The notes beneath the pieces were generated by a model. It had not been told where the DNA came from and made no database searches. It saw only the letters and a program-made list of their open reading frames with translations. Positions 18,190 to 27,144 of a stretch of DNA of 64,000 nucleotides are shown in pieces. Each line of letters opens with the position of its first letter. The stretch's first letter is position 1. Made by a program: the position numbers and the translations under genes. This stretch comes from DASQYE01 sp035940775 (GTDB lineage: Bacteria > Acidobacteriota > Blastocatellia > Pyrinomonadales > Pyrinomonadaceae). The stretch is from positions 23,351-87,350 of the forward strand of contig DASZEN010000014.1 in the NCBI GenBank assembly GCA_035940775.1. The letters are read 5' to 3'.

Positions 18190-18624
18190 ACATGTCTCCT
18201 TTCAGCGTTATCAGCCCAATTCTCATCAGCGGCCGCGCAACCCACGGTCTTCGGACTTTAATCTTTTATCGACCGCTTTGGCAAAGTTTTCGAGCGTTTA
18301 CGGCGAGGCACGCCCTTATTCCTTCGGGCGCGTCTGCTCAGGCCGGGGCTCGCGCGAACCGGTCGACCGGGTACGAACCGGGGCAGGTCATCAGTCGAAT
18401 CCAGGCGTGTGCTCTCTTGGGACGAGGGGCCTTGAGGGCTGCCGTTCGGTCAGCCAAAGGGGCGGCCCTCAAGCAACCACTTGCTCCGAACGGCGCATCC
18501 ATTTCGACAACACATGGCTCTCCCGCTTGCCAAAGCAGACGAATCTTTGCTAAACGTCGGGTGCGTCCTTCGCTTATCCGAGTAGTTTTTCTTGAGAACC
18601 GCGTCCGCTCCCGGAGGAGAGAAC
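18190..18624. other. Divergent intergenic region
   Basis: 435 bp between the divergently transcribed GH18-like and PA-IL-like genes. No gene is supported. It holds a 9-bp inverted repeat, CTTGAGGGC (18431-18439) with GCCCTCAAG (18465-18473), possibly an operator or part of a leader. No consensus promoter stands out. Confidence 0.5.
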
Positions 18625-19428
18625 ATGAAGAAGAGTTTCAGAACCCCTTTCGTCGCCGTCTCGCTCGTGCTGTTGCTGTGCCTGCCGGTTTTCGCCGATA
18701 CCATTCGCCTCAAAGACGGCAGCATTATTCGCGGTCAGGTCGTCGGCTTCAAAGACCAGCAGTTCACCGTGCTCGTCGGTGCCGGAGCGCGCGGTCGCCG
18801 CAGCCGCATCACGCTCTATATGGAAGATGTCGAGTCCATCGAGTTCGATGCGTTCCAAAACTCCGCCAGCGGCGGCACGGGGGCCGACACCTCGAACGAC
18901 GACATGAGCGTGCCGAGCACTCAGACCGCTCGCACAGAGCCGCCACAAACCAGCACGCGGCCATCGACCGGCCCCGGTCGCACTCCTCCGGCGCAGACCA
19001 CCACCACGACGACGAGACCGCCTGCCTCCTCCGCGTCGCCGACCTTCTTTCAGATAAATACGCGCGTGCGCGGCGACAATACGACTAACGGGTGGACGAA
19101 CAGCGGACTGGTGGTGCGACGCGGGCAGCGGTTGCGTATCTCTGCGACGGGCCGCGTCCTGATCGGCGGCGGACGGGTCTCGACGCCCGCCGGGCTCGCC
19201 GGGATTCCGGACAACGAGAAACTGATGCGCACGGAGCCGACGGGCGCGCTCATCGCCGTCATCGGCGACGACAATGATAATTTCATTCTCATAGGCCGCA
19301 GCCGAGAGTTCACAGCCGAACGCGACGGAGTCCTCTTTCTGGGAGTAAACGAGGGGAATTTGAACGATAATACGGGCGCTTACGACGCCGTCATAGAGGC
19401 CGAGGCCATCAGCAACTCCCAGCGCTAG
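18625..19428 (+). CDS. Secreted protein with C-terminal PA-IL (LecA)-like domain
   Basis: Starts at the ATG 18625, with GGAGGAGAGAAC directly upstream. A signal peptide (MKKSFRTPFVAVSLVLLLCLPVFA) is followed by a small beta-rich domain (TIRLKDGSIIRGQVVGF ... ESIEFD), typical of acidobacterial envelope proteins. A Thr/Pro/Ser-rich linker follows (about 85-145). The ~125-residue C-terminal domain is similar to the galactose-binding lectin LecA/PA-IL: NGWTNSGLVVRRGQRLRI, GALIAVIGDDNDNF and the calcium/sugar-site region FLGVNEGNLNDNTGAY. It probably binds sugars at or outside the cell surface. A long palindrome follows the stop codon. Confidence 0.75.
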   Translation: MKKSFRTPFVAVSLVLLLCLPVFADTIRLKDGSIIRGQVVGFKDQQFTVLVGAGARGRRSRITLYMEDVESIEFDAFQNSASGGTGADTSNDDMSVPSTQTARTEPPQTSTRPSTGPGRTPPAQTTTTTTRPPASSASPTFFQINTRVRGDNTTNGWTNSGLVVRRGQRLRISATGRVLIGGGRVSTPAGLAGIPDNEKLMRTEPTGALIAVIGDDNDNFILIGRSREFTAERDGVLFLGVNEGNLNDNTGAYDAVIEAEAISNSQR

Positions 19429-19449
19429 GAAGGCTTCCGCCAAAGTGGG

Positions 19450-19524
19450 AAAGTATAAAGGAGGGGCGAGGCCGGATGGGAGTAGGCTATCGCCCGGCCT
19501 CGCCCCTCCTTTATACTTTTCGAG
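19450..19524. terminator. 26-bp perfect inverted repeat, probable terminator
   Basis: Arms 19450-19475 and 19494-19519 are exact complements over 26 bp with an 18-nt loop. It starts 21 bp after the PA-IL-like stop codon and ends in TTTT. The remaining ~220 bp to the VWA gene hold no gene. Confidence 0.75.
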
Positions 19525-19742
19525 TCTCCCGCCTCTTATCTTCCGGTAAATAGCGAACGTCAATCAACTCCTGAGCATCAATAAATCATCGGCGTCGGGT
19601 GCGTTTGAGTTTCGGCGGCCTTAGGGTCTCCCTTCGGGAGGGAAACCGTATGGCTTGACCGCCCGAGTCGGCTGCGCCTAATATTTCAGCCAGTAAAGAG
19701 AATTTTCCCCTTGCCCTCTTTTGCTTTATAAGGATCATTCCC

Positions 19743-20984
19743 ATGAAACCTCTTATCTTTAGTCGTCGCCGCATCTTCTGTGCACTGGCGCTCGTCCTGG
19801 CGCTCGCGCTCTGTACGGCAGGCAATCTCAGGTCGTTCGCGCAATCTCGCCGCCAGCCGCCCGTCAGCAACCAGAAGAAGAACAAGCGCCCCGCCGAAGG
19901 GACGCAACCTTCGCCGCAGAGCGGCGGGCAACAGCAGGAAGAACTGCCGCCCGACCTCGTGGGCAAGCCGCAGGAGGCCGAAACGATTAAGGTTTCCACG
20001 GCGGTCGTCAACGTCGATGCCGTCGTCTACGACAAGAAGAGCAAGCAGATCATCACCAGCCTGAAGAAAGAGAATTTCGCCATCTTTGAGGACGGCGTTA
20101 AGAAGGAGATTACCAATTTCTCGACACCGGAAGCGCCGATCACGGTCGCCATGGTGCTCGAATACAGCAAGCTGACGGATCGGCTCAGCGGCGACTATTA
20201 CGAGGCCGGTCGCTATGAGGTCATCCGCCCGATGGCGATGTTTCTGACGGAGTTCATCAAGCCGCCCGATGATTACGTCTCCGTCATCGCCTTCGATATT
20301 CGCCCGACGCCGCTCACGGATTTCACAAACGACCCGAGGCGCCTGAGTCAGGTCATCAACCTTCTTTTAAGGAGCAACCCGGCCTTCACGGAAACGAATC
20401 TCTTCGACGCCCTGAAGTTCACGCTCGTCGGGGGTCGCGGCGATGCGGTGGTGCTCGACAGGTCTGAATCCAGGACGGCCGAATATGACGGCATGGCGAG
20501 CTTGCAGGGACGCCGTCGCGCCGTCATTCTGGTCTGCTCCGGCCTCGATACGTTCAGCAAGATCAACTACGATCAGGCGCGAAAGGTCGCGCAGAACGCG
20601 GGCGTGCCCATCTACGTCATCGGCACCGGAAATCTTTTCCTGAAAAAATATGAGGAGCGACTGTCGCCGACGGACGGCAACCTCGGCAGCATCACGCCCG
20701 GCAGATTGAGCTTCCTTCAAGCCCAGAACGCGCTTAAGACCTTCGCCAAGGAGACGGGCGGCATGTACTTTCCAGTCACCTTCCAGGGCGAGTTGCCGAG
20801 CGTGCTCCAGACGATCAACGCCGTCCTCAGAAGCCAGTACAGTCTCGGGTACAATCCGGGCGACGTGCGCGACGGCAAGCAGCACAAGATCGTCGTCAAG
20901 GTGGATGTCAACGGTGACGGTCAGTACGACGATAAGGAATACGTCGTCCAGAGCCGCCAGTACTACAACGCGCCGAAGGGCTAA
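19743..20984 (+). CDS. Secreted VWA protein, acidobacterial VWFA-related family
   Basis: 413 residues. A signal peptide (RRRIFCALALVLALALCTAG) is followed by a basic, Gln/Pro-rich stretch. Then comes the VWFA-related domain of the type expanded in Acidobacteria: IKVSTAVVNVDAVVYDKKSKQI, the FAIFEDGVKKEITNF repeat-like motif, the VWA core with VAMVLEYSK in place of a full MIDAS DxSxS, and the conserved end YSLGYNPGD. The function of the family is unknown; adhesion or envelope assembly is inferred from the VWA fold. It is the best lineage marker in the window. It is flanked by terminators, so it is probably monocistronic. Confidence 0.88.
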   Translation: MKPLIFSRRRIFCALALVLALALCTAGNLRSFAQSRRQPPVSNQKKNKRPAEGTQPSPQSGGQQQEELPPDLVGKPQEAETIKVSTAVVNVDAVVYDKKSKQIITSLKKENFAIFEDGVKKEITNFSTPEAPITVAMVLEYSKLTDRLSGDYYEAGRYEVIRPMAMFLTEFIKPPDDYVSVIAFDIRPTPLTDFTNDPRRLSQVINLLLRSNPAFTETNLFDALKFTLVGGRGDAVVLDRSESRTAEYDGMASLQGRRRAVILVCSGLDTFSKINYDQARKVAQNAGVPIYVIGTGNLFLKKYEERLSPTDGNLGSITPGRLSFLQAQNALKTFAKETGGMYFPVTFQGELPSVLQTINAVLRSQYSLGYNPGDVRDGKQHKIVVKVDVNGDGQYDDKEYVVQSRQYYNAPKG

Positions 20985-21016
20985 AGGGCGTAGAAAAAGT
21001 AGATCGTAAAAAGCGT

Positions 21017-21060
21017 AAGGCAGCCGTGACGGATCACGTCGCGGCTGCCTTCTCTCTTTT
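21017..21060. terminator. Bidirectional terminator between convergent genes
   Basis: AAGGCAGCCG (21017-21026) pairs with CGGCTGCCTT (21042-21051), followed by CTCTCTTTT on the + strand. It lies between the convergent VWA and AlbA_2 genes. Confidence 0.75.
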
Positions 21061-21075
21061 ACCCTTGCGCTTCGT

Positions 21076-22386
21076 TCAGACGCCGTAGAGCCGCAGGCGA
21101 AACTCGTCGTTGAAGGCATGTAGCTCGGCGCGGCGGCCCGAGAAGGTGCGGGCCGTGCGCAGGAGCGCGGGCAGTCCGCCAGTGGGAAGTCGCAGCCCGT
21201 AAGCCGGATTCGAGAAGACGGACGCCAGTTGCGGGTTCAGACGCTGCTGCACGCCGTAGCGAATCGCTCTCAGGGCCGAGGGCGCGAACCCTGCTGTGCG
21301 CCGCGCGTTGATAATCTCTATCGAGCGATCAAAAATGTGGATGCGCGTCAACGCGTCGCGCAGCGCCAGGTCTCGATGCACGAGCGCATTGCAAAGCGCC
21401 TCGCCCATCACGCCGCGATGATAGTTGGCGCGCGCCGTTACGGGCGCATCCGGCGCGCCCGCCCCTGGAAATGCGCGCGGGCGCTCGTCCCATAAATCGC
21501 AATAGCGGCTGATGAAGCGCAAGGCCGCCTCGTAGAGCGTGTGTAGATTGCCGTCCAGGTGTATGCGCTCGATGTCGGGCGATTGCGAGGTATCGCCCGC
21601 GAACCGGGTCGCTACGAGCCGGGCGCGGGGCAGCAGGCGTGCAACGCTCTCGTCGCGACCGAACAGCAGCAGCCCGGCCACGGTCGGCGTGACTTCGCCC
21701 ATCTGGCCGACCGCCAGCAGCAGGTCGCGTTTGAGCACGTCTCCGGTCGGGTAGCCGACCGCCGCCGCTTCGCCTTCAAAGGCATCGCCCTCGAACTCGC
21801 GCACGAACGACCACAGGTGCGCCTCGTCTATGTCGGTCATACCGGCGCCGAGAACGGGAATATTCTCGTAGCCGAAGGGCCGCGCCTCGTCCATCAGCGC
21901 CGACAGCTCTTCGCGCGAAGCCTCGCGTTTCTCCGAGCCGATGCGTATGTAGAAACGACCGTCGCGCGTCCGGTAGGGCCTGCGCTTGCCCTCCACGTCG
22001 AGCGCGACGATGCGGCGGCCGTTGTCGAAGGCGATGCGATCTATGTAGGGGACGAGCGGCGGCTGAATCTCCTCGCGGCAGATACGCACCAGCTCTTCCT
22101 GAACATCCTCGGCGTCGTCCACGCCCTCGACCCTCAACTGGTCGTTGACGCCGAAGACGATCACGCCGCCGCCCGTGTTGGCGAGCGCGACTATCTCCTG
22201 CGCGATCTTTTCCGGGTTCGAGAGCTTGACCTTCAGCTCGAGGAAAGTATCCTCGCCGCCGCGCACAAGACGCATCAGCTCCGTGCGCGAGGTCTGCGGA
22301 GCGGGGATGGAAGACATGTACGCCTCGAAGGCGCGTTCCGTGGAGGGTTCGTGGCGCTGGTTGCTGCGGTATTTTCTGCGAGCCAT
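21076..22386 (-). CDS. AlbA_2 / RecG-like DNA-binding protein (Schlafen AlbA_2 family)
   Basis: The N-terminal AlbA_2 domain (formerly divergent AAA-4) shows FLELKVKLSNPEKIAQEIVALANTGGG-type sequence with VIVFGVND. The middle and C-terminal part has the HATPase_c_4-like arrangement (NYHRGVMGEALCNALVHRDL) found in proteins mislabelled as ATP-dependent helicase RecG. Such proteins are thought to be transcriptional regulators or nucleic-acid-binding proteins. The start is placed at ATG 22386 (MARRKYRSN); an in-frame ATG at 22479 would add 31 residues. The N-terminal ~30 residues are basic. No partner is evident. Confidence 0.8.
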   Translation of the reverse strand: MARRKYRSNQRHEPSTERAFEAYMSSIPAPQTSRTELMRLVRGGEDTFLELKVKLSNPEKIAQEIVALANTGGGVIVFGVNDQLRVEGVDDAEDVQEELVRICREEIQPPLVPYIDRIAFDNGRRIVALDVEGKRRPYRTRDGRFYIRIGSEKREASREELSALMDEARPFGYENIPVLGAGMTDIDEAHLWSFVREFEGDAFEGEAAAVGYPTGDVLKRDLLLAVGQMGEVTPTVAGLLLFGRDESVARLLPRARLVATRFAGDTSQSPDIERIHLDGNLHTLYEAALRFISRYCDLWDERPRAFPGAGAPDAPVTARANYHRGVMGEALCNALVHRDLALRDALTRIHIFDRSIEIINARRTAGFAPSALRAIRYGVQQRLNPQLASVFSNPAYGLRLPTGGLPALLRTARTFSGRRAELHAFNDEFRLRLYGV

Positions 22387-22491
22387 TTGTGTCTGGACGG
22401 GGCTTGCTACTCCCGCCCGGATGCCCTTTGCGGCCACTCGCCCGTTGCGGGAAGGGGGCGAGCGCCGCGCGAGCATCACTGGAATAAAGGT

Positions 22492-22576
22492 AAGGGATAA
22501 AGGCGAAGGGATGAGGGATGAAATAAGAAGATTTTAAGCTTTTATTTCATCCCTCATCCCTTCGCCTTTATCCCTT
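22492..22576 (-). terminator. 35-bp perfect inverted repeat, probable terminator of the ABC-2 gene
   Basis: Arms 22492-22526 and 22542-22576 are exact complements over 35 bp with a 15-nt loop. It begins 3 bp past the stop codon of the minus-strand ABC-2 gene. It is the longest and cleanest copy of the GGGATGAGGGATGAA inverted-repeat family in this window. Confidence 0.8.
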
Positions 22577-22579
22577 TTA

Positions 22580-24298
22580 TTAATCTTCCGTCTTTCCGCC
22601 GACGGCTTCAAGTATTGCGACTTCGCGCTCGGCCAGCAGGCGGCCCTGTCTTTCGATCAACACAGGGTAGAGCGCCACGGCCGACAACGCGAACACCGAC
22701 AGTGTAGCATACTTCACGATCAAACTCCGCGTGAGATAACCGGAGAGCGCGGCCGCGAGCGGCGCGCTCGCGATCAGGAGCATGACCGGCAGCAGGAGCA
22801 TTCCGGCGACTCCCGTCAGACTCATTCTCTTGCCGAACTGCAAGCGCTTCGGGAAATGGATGGAGAGCAGGTTGCCCGTGAGAGCCTGCGCGACGACGAA
22901 GAGCGGAAAGCAGAGCGCCAGGAAAAGCAGCGCCCCCTTTGAGAGATCGCGGAAGACCGCCTCGTTGACGATGACCAGGGAAGAGGTGAGCACGAAGGCC
23001 AGGAACGCGACGACCAGATTCTTTCCCAGGAGAATCGTACGGCGCTCGACCGGCGCGAGCAAAAGGGCGCGCATCCCTCCCTCCTCGTATGCGAAGAGAT
23101 TGCAGGCGATGGAGGCCAGGATCATAAAGACGTAGAGCATCCACGAAGCGGGTATCAACCCCTCGCCGTAGGGCGCGAACTCTCCCCTGAATGGGTTGCT
23201 GCTCGTGAGGAATCCGCCCGGCCCGTCGCCGCTACTGCCGCCGCTCGCCTGCACGGCCCTGAGCGCGATCAGGATCAAAGGCACTAGGACTACGACTCTC
23301 AACTGCGCGTTTCGCATCGCATAGCGCAGCTCTTTTTCCACTACGGCGGAGAGCGGCGCAGACAAAAAGGGCAGATCCCACCCGGCGGCCGTCTCCGCCT
23401 TCGCGCCGCGCCGGGCCTCCTGCGCCGGGCCGCGCCGCGACGCCGAGCGGCCGCCTCCTGCGCCAAGCGCCGCGCGCCGCGCGATATAGTAAGTGGCGGC
23501 GATGAGCAGGCTTGAGTAAACGCTGAGCGTCGCGAGCGCGAGCGCGTAATCCCTTTCGCCTCCCACACGCAGACCGCTCATAAGCGCTATGGCAGCCGCC
23601 CCCGGAGGCGTCCAGCGCATCCCGCGAAATGCCCCTCCATGAAGATTCAGGAGCGGAAGAAGCTGGCCCAGAAACGCGCCCCCGAGCCCAACGCTGACGC
23701 CGATCAGTGCGAGCAACGTCTCGCCGCGCGTGCGCCTGCTTCTAATCAAAGCGGAGACCGTCGTGGCGATCCATTTCGTGAGCGCGAGGCCGAACAGCGC
23801 GGCGCACCCGGCAGCCACTAGCGCCGCCGCCACGTTCCTGTTACTGAGGCCCGCGCCCAATCCCACGGCAAACACCGCCGGGATGGCGAAGATAGAGCCC
23901 AGGCTTGTCAGCTCGCTCAGCAGGTCAATGGTGAAGAGCTTTCTCAGAGAGATCGGGTAGAGAAGCAAACGGCCCGGATCGAACTGGCTGACGCCGCCTA
24001 TGGTCAGCGGCAGCGTGGCCCACATCAGGTAAACGGTGGCGAAGAGCATGAACATGAAGAAAAGGCTGGTCGGCCCCTGCTCTGCGCCCGCCGTCAGCTC
24101 TTCGGGCAGCCTCACCTCGCCGGGCGCGGCCAAATAGTAGGCGACCGCACCCAAGGCGGCCGCGATCAACAGCGCCAGGACGAGCGCCCCGAGCATTCCA
24201 AGCAGAGTCGCGGCGCTCGTCAACATGTACCTGCGAGACCGCATCGCGTTGCGAAACAGTCGCCACTTTAGCCAGATGAGTGCGCCGAGTTGGGCCAT
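22580..24298 (-). CDS. ABC-2-type transporter permease-like integral membrane protein
   Basis: About 572 residues with many hydrophobic helices; start at ATG 24298 (MAQLGALIWLKWRLFRN), preceded by AAGG. The N-terminus (IWLKWRLFRNAMRSRRYM, then a long TM helix) and the later segment EEGGMRALLLAPVERRTILLGKNLVV match large ABC-2 exporter membrane subunits that are usually encoded beside an ATPase. No ATP-binding gene is adjacent here. The middle holds an Ala/Arg-rich cytoplasmic loop (about 310-350). Substrate unknown. An upstream in-frame start would add 24 residues and is less likely. Confidence 0.8.
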   Translation of the reverse strand: MAQLGALIWLKWRLFRNAMRSRRYMLTSAATLLGMLGALVLALLIAAALGAVAYYLAAPGEVRLPEELTAGAEQGPTSLFFMFMLFATVYLMWATLPLTIGGVSQFDPGRLLLYPISLRKLFTIDLLSELTSLGSIFAIPAVFAVGLGAGLSNRNVAAALVAAGCAALFGLALTKWIATTVSALIRSRRTRGETLLALIGVSVGLGGAFLGQLLPLLNLHGGAFRGMRWTPPGAAAIALMSGLRVGGERDYALALATLSVYSSLLIAATYYIARRAALGAGGGRSASRRGPAQEARRGAKAETAAGWDLPFLSAPLSAVVEKELRYAMRNAQLRVVVLVPLILIALRAVQASGGSSGDGPGGFLTSSNPFRGEFAPYGEGLIPASWMLYVFMILASIACNLFAYEEGGMRALLLAPVERRTILLGKNLVVAFLAFVLTSSLVIVNEAVFRDLSKGALLFLALCFPLFVVAQALTGNLLSIHFPKRLQFGKRMSLTGVAGMLLLPVMLLIASAPLAAALSGYLTRSLIVKYATLSVFALSAVALYPVLIERQGRLLAEREVAILEAVGGKTED

Positions 24299-24449
24299 GA
24301 GCCTTCGTAAACTAAAAAAGTCTGAAACTGATATGAAAGCTATATAATGACGATTGTACAATAGGAGCAACGGGCGGCGGCGCGCAAGAAGCCCTGTAGG
24401 GGCGAGTTTGACGACCGGGGCGTTTTGACTTCCGATCAGAGCCCGCGAG

Positions 24450-25016
24450 ATGATTCCAGATTACAGACCCCACACTTCGGACGCGCTCTTCGCCTATGTC
24501 GGGCTCGGCTCGAACCTGGGCGACCGCGCCGGAAACCTGCTGCTCGCCGTGCGCGGCATGATGAGCGCCGGATTGAAAGTCGTGCGACTCTCCTCGATTT
24601 ACGAAACAGACCCGGTCGATGTCGTAGATCAGCCGCCCTTCCTCAACATGGTCGCCGAGCTTGAAGGCGTTTCTCTGCCCGCGCCCGAGCAACTGCTCGC
24701 CCGTCTGTTACGGGTCGAATATGCGCTCGGGCGGCGGCGCGAGCGACGGCGCGGCCCACGCACGATTGACCTGGATCTGCTGCTTTACGGCGACGAGCAG
24801 CGCGCCACCGAGTTCCTCACCCTGCCGCACCCGCGCCTCAGCGAGCGCCGCTTCGTGCTCACCCCGCTCGCAGAACTGCGGCCGCATCTCACGCATCCGT
24901 CGCGCCACCGCACCATCGCCGAACTCCTGGCCCAAACCACAGACACCTCCAAAGTCACACGCTGGAAAGCAGAGAGGAACGAAGGGCGGAGGGATGAAAA
25001 AAGATTGAGCAACTGA
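24450..25016 (+). CDS. folK: 2-amino-4-hydroxy-6-hydroxymethyldihydropteridine pyrophosphokinase
   Basis: Transfers pyrophosphate from ATP to 6-hydroxymethyl-dihydropterin in folate synthesis. The 188 residues include the family signatures YVGLGSNLGDRAGNL, SSIYETDPVD, QPPFLNMVAELE and the catalytic RRGPRTIDLDLLLYGD, then LPHPRLSERRFVLTPLAEL. The last ~16 codons (KAERNEGRRDEKRLSN) lie inside the left arm of an intergenic inverted repeat, so the natural C-terminus seems to have been extended by that element. Folate synthesis is followed downstream by pantothenate genes, with ~240 bp in between. Confidence 0.95.
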   Translation: MIPDYRPHTSDALFAYVGLGSNLGDRAGNLLLAVRGMMSAGLKVVRLSSIYETDPVDVVDQPPFLNMVAELEGVSLPAPEQLLARLLRVEYALGRRRERRRGPRTIDLDLLLYGDEQRATEFLTLPHPRLSERRFVLTPLAELRPHLTHPSRHRTIAELLAQTTDTSKVTRWKAERNEGRRDEKRLSN

Positions 25017-25117
25017 TTCACCTGGCGCTATCACGCAATCATTTATCCCTGATCGCTGCCGCCCTCGTCCCTTATCGCCCCTCCCTCATCCTTCATCCCT
25101 TCGTTCCTCTCTGCTTT
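24966..25117. repeat. 21-bp inverted repeat enclosing the folK stop
   Basis: Arms 24966-24986 and 25097-25117 are perfect complements over 21 bp, with ~110 nt between them that include further GGGATGAA/CTTCATCCC half-sites. The left arm is translated as the folK tail. The arm core AGAGAGGAACGA also occurs in the terminator at 1611. Confidence 0.7.
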
Positions 25118-25256
25118 TAGTTGCGGGTGTGCGGCGCGCTCGCCTATAATTGGGAGCCTGGAGCGCACCTCGTATGGCGTGAATGATGAGCGGTGATGCG
25201 GGAAACCTTTTAGTCCCGGTCGCCGCCTCTCGGTGTGGAGAAAGAAGTTCAACGAA

Positions 25257-26150
25257 ATGGCTTATCTCAAACCGCAGCGTCCCGAAAAAGTGACGGCCCC
25301 CAGTTTGCGCGCCAGTAAGGAGCGAGGCGAGCGTCTGGTCTGTCTGACGGCTTACGATTATCCGACCGCGCGCATCGTCGACGAAGCGGGCACGGACATT
25401 ATTCTCGTCGGCGACTCGGTCGGCAATGTCGTGCTCGGCTACGGTAACACTGTGCCGGTCACGCTCGAAGAGATTCTGATGCATACGCGCGCCGTGCGTC
25501 GCGGCGTGCACCGCGCATTGCTGGTCGCCGACATGCCCTACGGCTCTTACCACACGGGGGCGGACGATGCCGTGCGCGCCGCCCTGCGTTTGATAAAGGA
25601 GTCGGGCGCGGAGGCCGTCAAGCTCGAAGGCGGGCGCTCGCGCGCCGCGCTCGTCAAGCGGTTGGTGGACGAGGAGATTCCGGTGATGGGCCATATCGGG
25701 CTGACGCCGCAATCCGTCAATAAGCTGGGCGGCTTTCGCGTGCAGGGGAAAACCGCCGCGACCGCGCGCGCCATCCTCGAAGATGCGCGCGCGCTGGAAG
25801 AGGCGGGCGCTTTCAGTATCGTGCTCGAAGTCGTGCCGCGCGAGATCGCACGGCTCGTCACCGAAAGCATAAGTATCCCGACCATAGGCATCGGCGCTGG
25901 CCCACACTGCGACATACAGGTGCTCGTCCTACACGATCTGCTCGGCCTCTCCTTCGGCAAGCTGCCGCGCTTTGTGCGCCAGTACGCCAACCTTCACCAG
26001 ACGATGACGGACGCCATCAGCCGTTTCGCGGAGGATGTTCGCGCGGGCGCTTATCCGTCCGACGCCGAATCTTACGGGCTGCCCCAGGAGGCGGCCGCCG
26101 AGTTGAAGATCGAGACCCCGAACAAGGATACGGAGGTTGAGCGCTCCTAG
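25257..26150 (+). CDS. panB: 3-methyl-2-oxobutanoate hydroxymethyltransferase
   Basis: First step of pantothenate synthesis, 5,10-methylene-THF plus ketoisovalerate to ketopantoate. 297 residues from the ATG at 25257 (MAYLKPQRPEKVT); a GTG 8 codons upstream is possible but unneeded. The motifs LVCLTAYDYPTARI, IILVGDSVGNVVLGY, VVADMPYGSY, VKLEGG and MGHIGLTPQSVNKLGGF are intact, and IGIGAGPHCDIQVLVLHDLLG marks the end. It lies 20 bp before panC, so they form an operon. The C-terminal ~35 residues after the core are variable. Confidence 0.97.
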   Translation: MAYLKPQRPEKVTAPSLRASKERGERLVCLTAYDYPTARIVDEAGTDIILVGDSVGNVVLGYGNTVPVTLEEILMHTRAVRRGVHRALLVADMPYGSYHTGADDAVRAALRLIKESGAEAVKLEGGRSRAALVKRLVDEEIPVMGHIGLTPQSVNKLGGFRVQGKTAATARAILEDARALEEAGAFSIVLEVVPREIARLVTESISIPTIGIGAGPHCDIQVLVLHDLLGLSFGKLPRFVRQYANLHQTMTDAISRFAEDVRAGAYPSDAESYGLPQEAAAELKIETPNKDTEVERS

Positions 26151-26170
26151 AAGTCCCTCCCCCAACTCTT

Positions 26171-27049
26171 ATGGAGATAATCAATCGCCGCCAGCGCATG
26201 AGTTCCGTGTCGCGCAAGGTGCGACGCCAGCAGGACAGAACTATCGGACTCGTGCCGACGATGGGCGCGCTCCACGACGGCCATTTGAGTCTCGTGCGCG
26301 AGGCGCGCCGCATGTGCGATGTTGTCGTCGTCTCGGTCTTCGTCAATCCGGCGCAGTTCGGCCCCGGCGAGGACTTCAATCGTTACCCGCGCGACCTGAC
26401 CAATGATGCTGCGCTTTTGACCGACTACAACGTTGATTATATTTTCGCGCCCGCGATGGATGAGATTTACCCGAAGAATTTCTCGACCTACGTGACGGTC
26501 GAGGGATTGTCGGAACAGCTTGAGGGCGCGTCGCGGCCCGGCCATTTTCGCGGCGTCGCGACGGTCGTCACAGTTTTGCTCAACATCGTGCGTCCTGATT
26601 TCGCTTTCTTCGGCCAGAAGGACGCGCAGCAAACGCTGATCGTGAAAAGGCTCGTGCGCGATCTGGCCTTTGACACGGAGATCGTCGTGCTGCCGACGGT
26701 GCGCGAGGAATCCGGCCTCGCGCTTTCGTCCCGCAACGCCTACTTGAATGACGAGGAACGGCAGGCTGCGAGCGTCCTCTACCGGGCCCTGGCGCGCGCC
26801 AAAGAGGCTTATAAGGAGGGCGAGCGCAACGGCGCGCGACTGGCCGGAACCGTGCGCTCGACCATTGAGACGGAGCCGCGCGCGCGCATCGATTACATCA
26901 GCGTGTCCGATGCCGAGACCCTTGAGAAGCTGGACAAGCTGGACGACCGCACGGTGCTCCTGGCCATCGCAGTCCAGGTGGGCAGGACGCGCCTCATAGA
27001 CAACATCGTGCTCAATCGCAAGAAGGACGGCGCGGGAGCGAAAGCCTGA
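26171..27049 (+). CDS. panC: Pantothenate synthetase
   Basis: Joins pantoate and beta-alanine with ATP. 292 residues. HIGH-like motif and pantoate site: LVPTMGALHDGHLSLVREA, VVVSVFVNPAQFGPGEDFNRYPR. ATP site: FFGQKDAQQ, and KMSK-like LALSSRNAYL. It starts at ATG 26171 directly after panB. No panD is visible in this window. Confidence 0.97.
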   Translation: MEIINRRQRMSSVSRKVRRQQDRTIGLVPTMGALHDGHLSLVREARRMCDVVVVSVFVNPAQFGPGEDFNRYPRDLTNDAALLTDYNVDYIFAPAMDEIYPKNFSTYVTVEGLSEQLEGASRPGHFRGVATVVTVLLNIVRPDFAFFGQKDAQQTLIVKRLVRDLAFDTEIVVLPTVREESGLALSSRNAYLNDEERQAASVLYRALARAKEAYKEGERNGARLAGTVRSTIETEPRARIDYISVSDAETLEKLDKLDDRTVLLAIAVQVGRTRLIDNIVLNRKKDGAGAKA

Positions 27050-27144
27050 GACCTGAATCGAGAACTGCGGCTTTGATCGAAGAGACGGTTTTTTATAGAA
27101 GAGAGCGGGCCCACGGGCTCGCATCTTCACACGAAATTTAATTG

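Noticed and set aside
25086..25907. Open frame antisense to panB
   Set aside because: His/Arg-rich shadow of a conserved gene, no domain.
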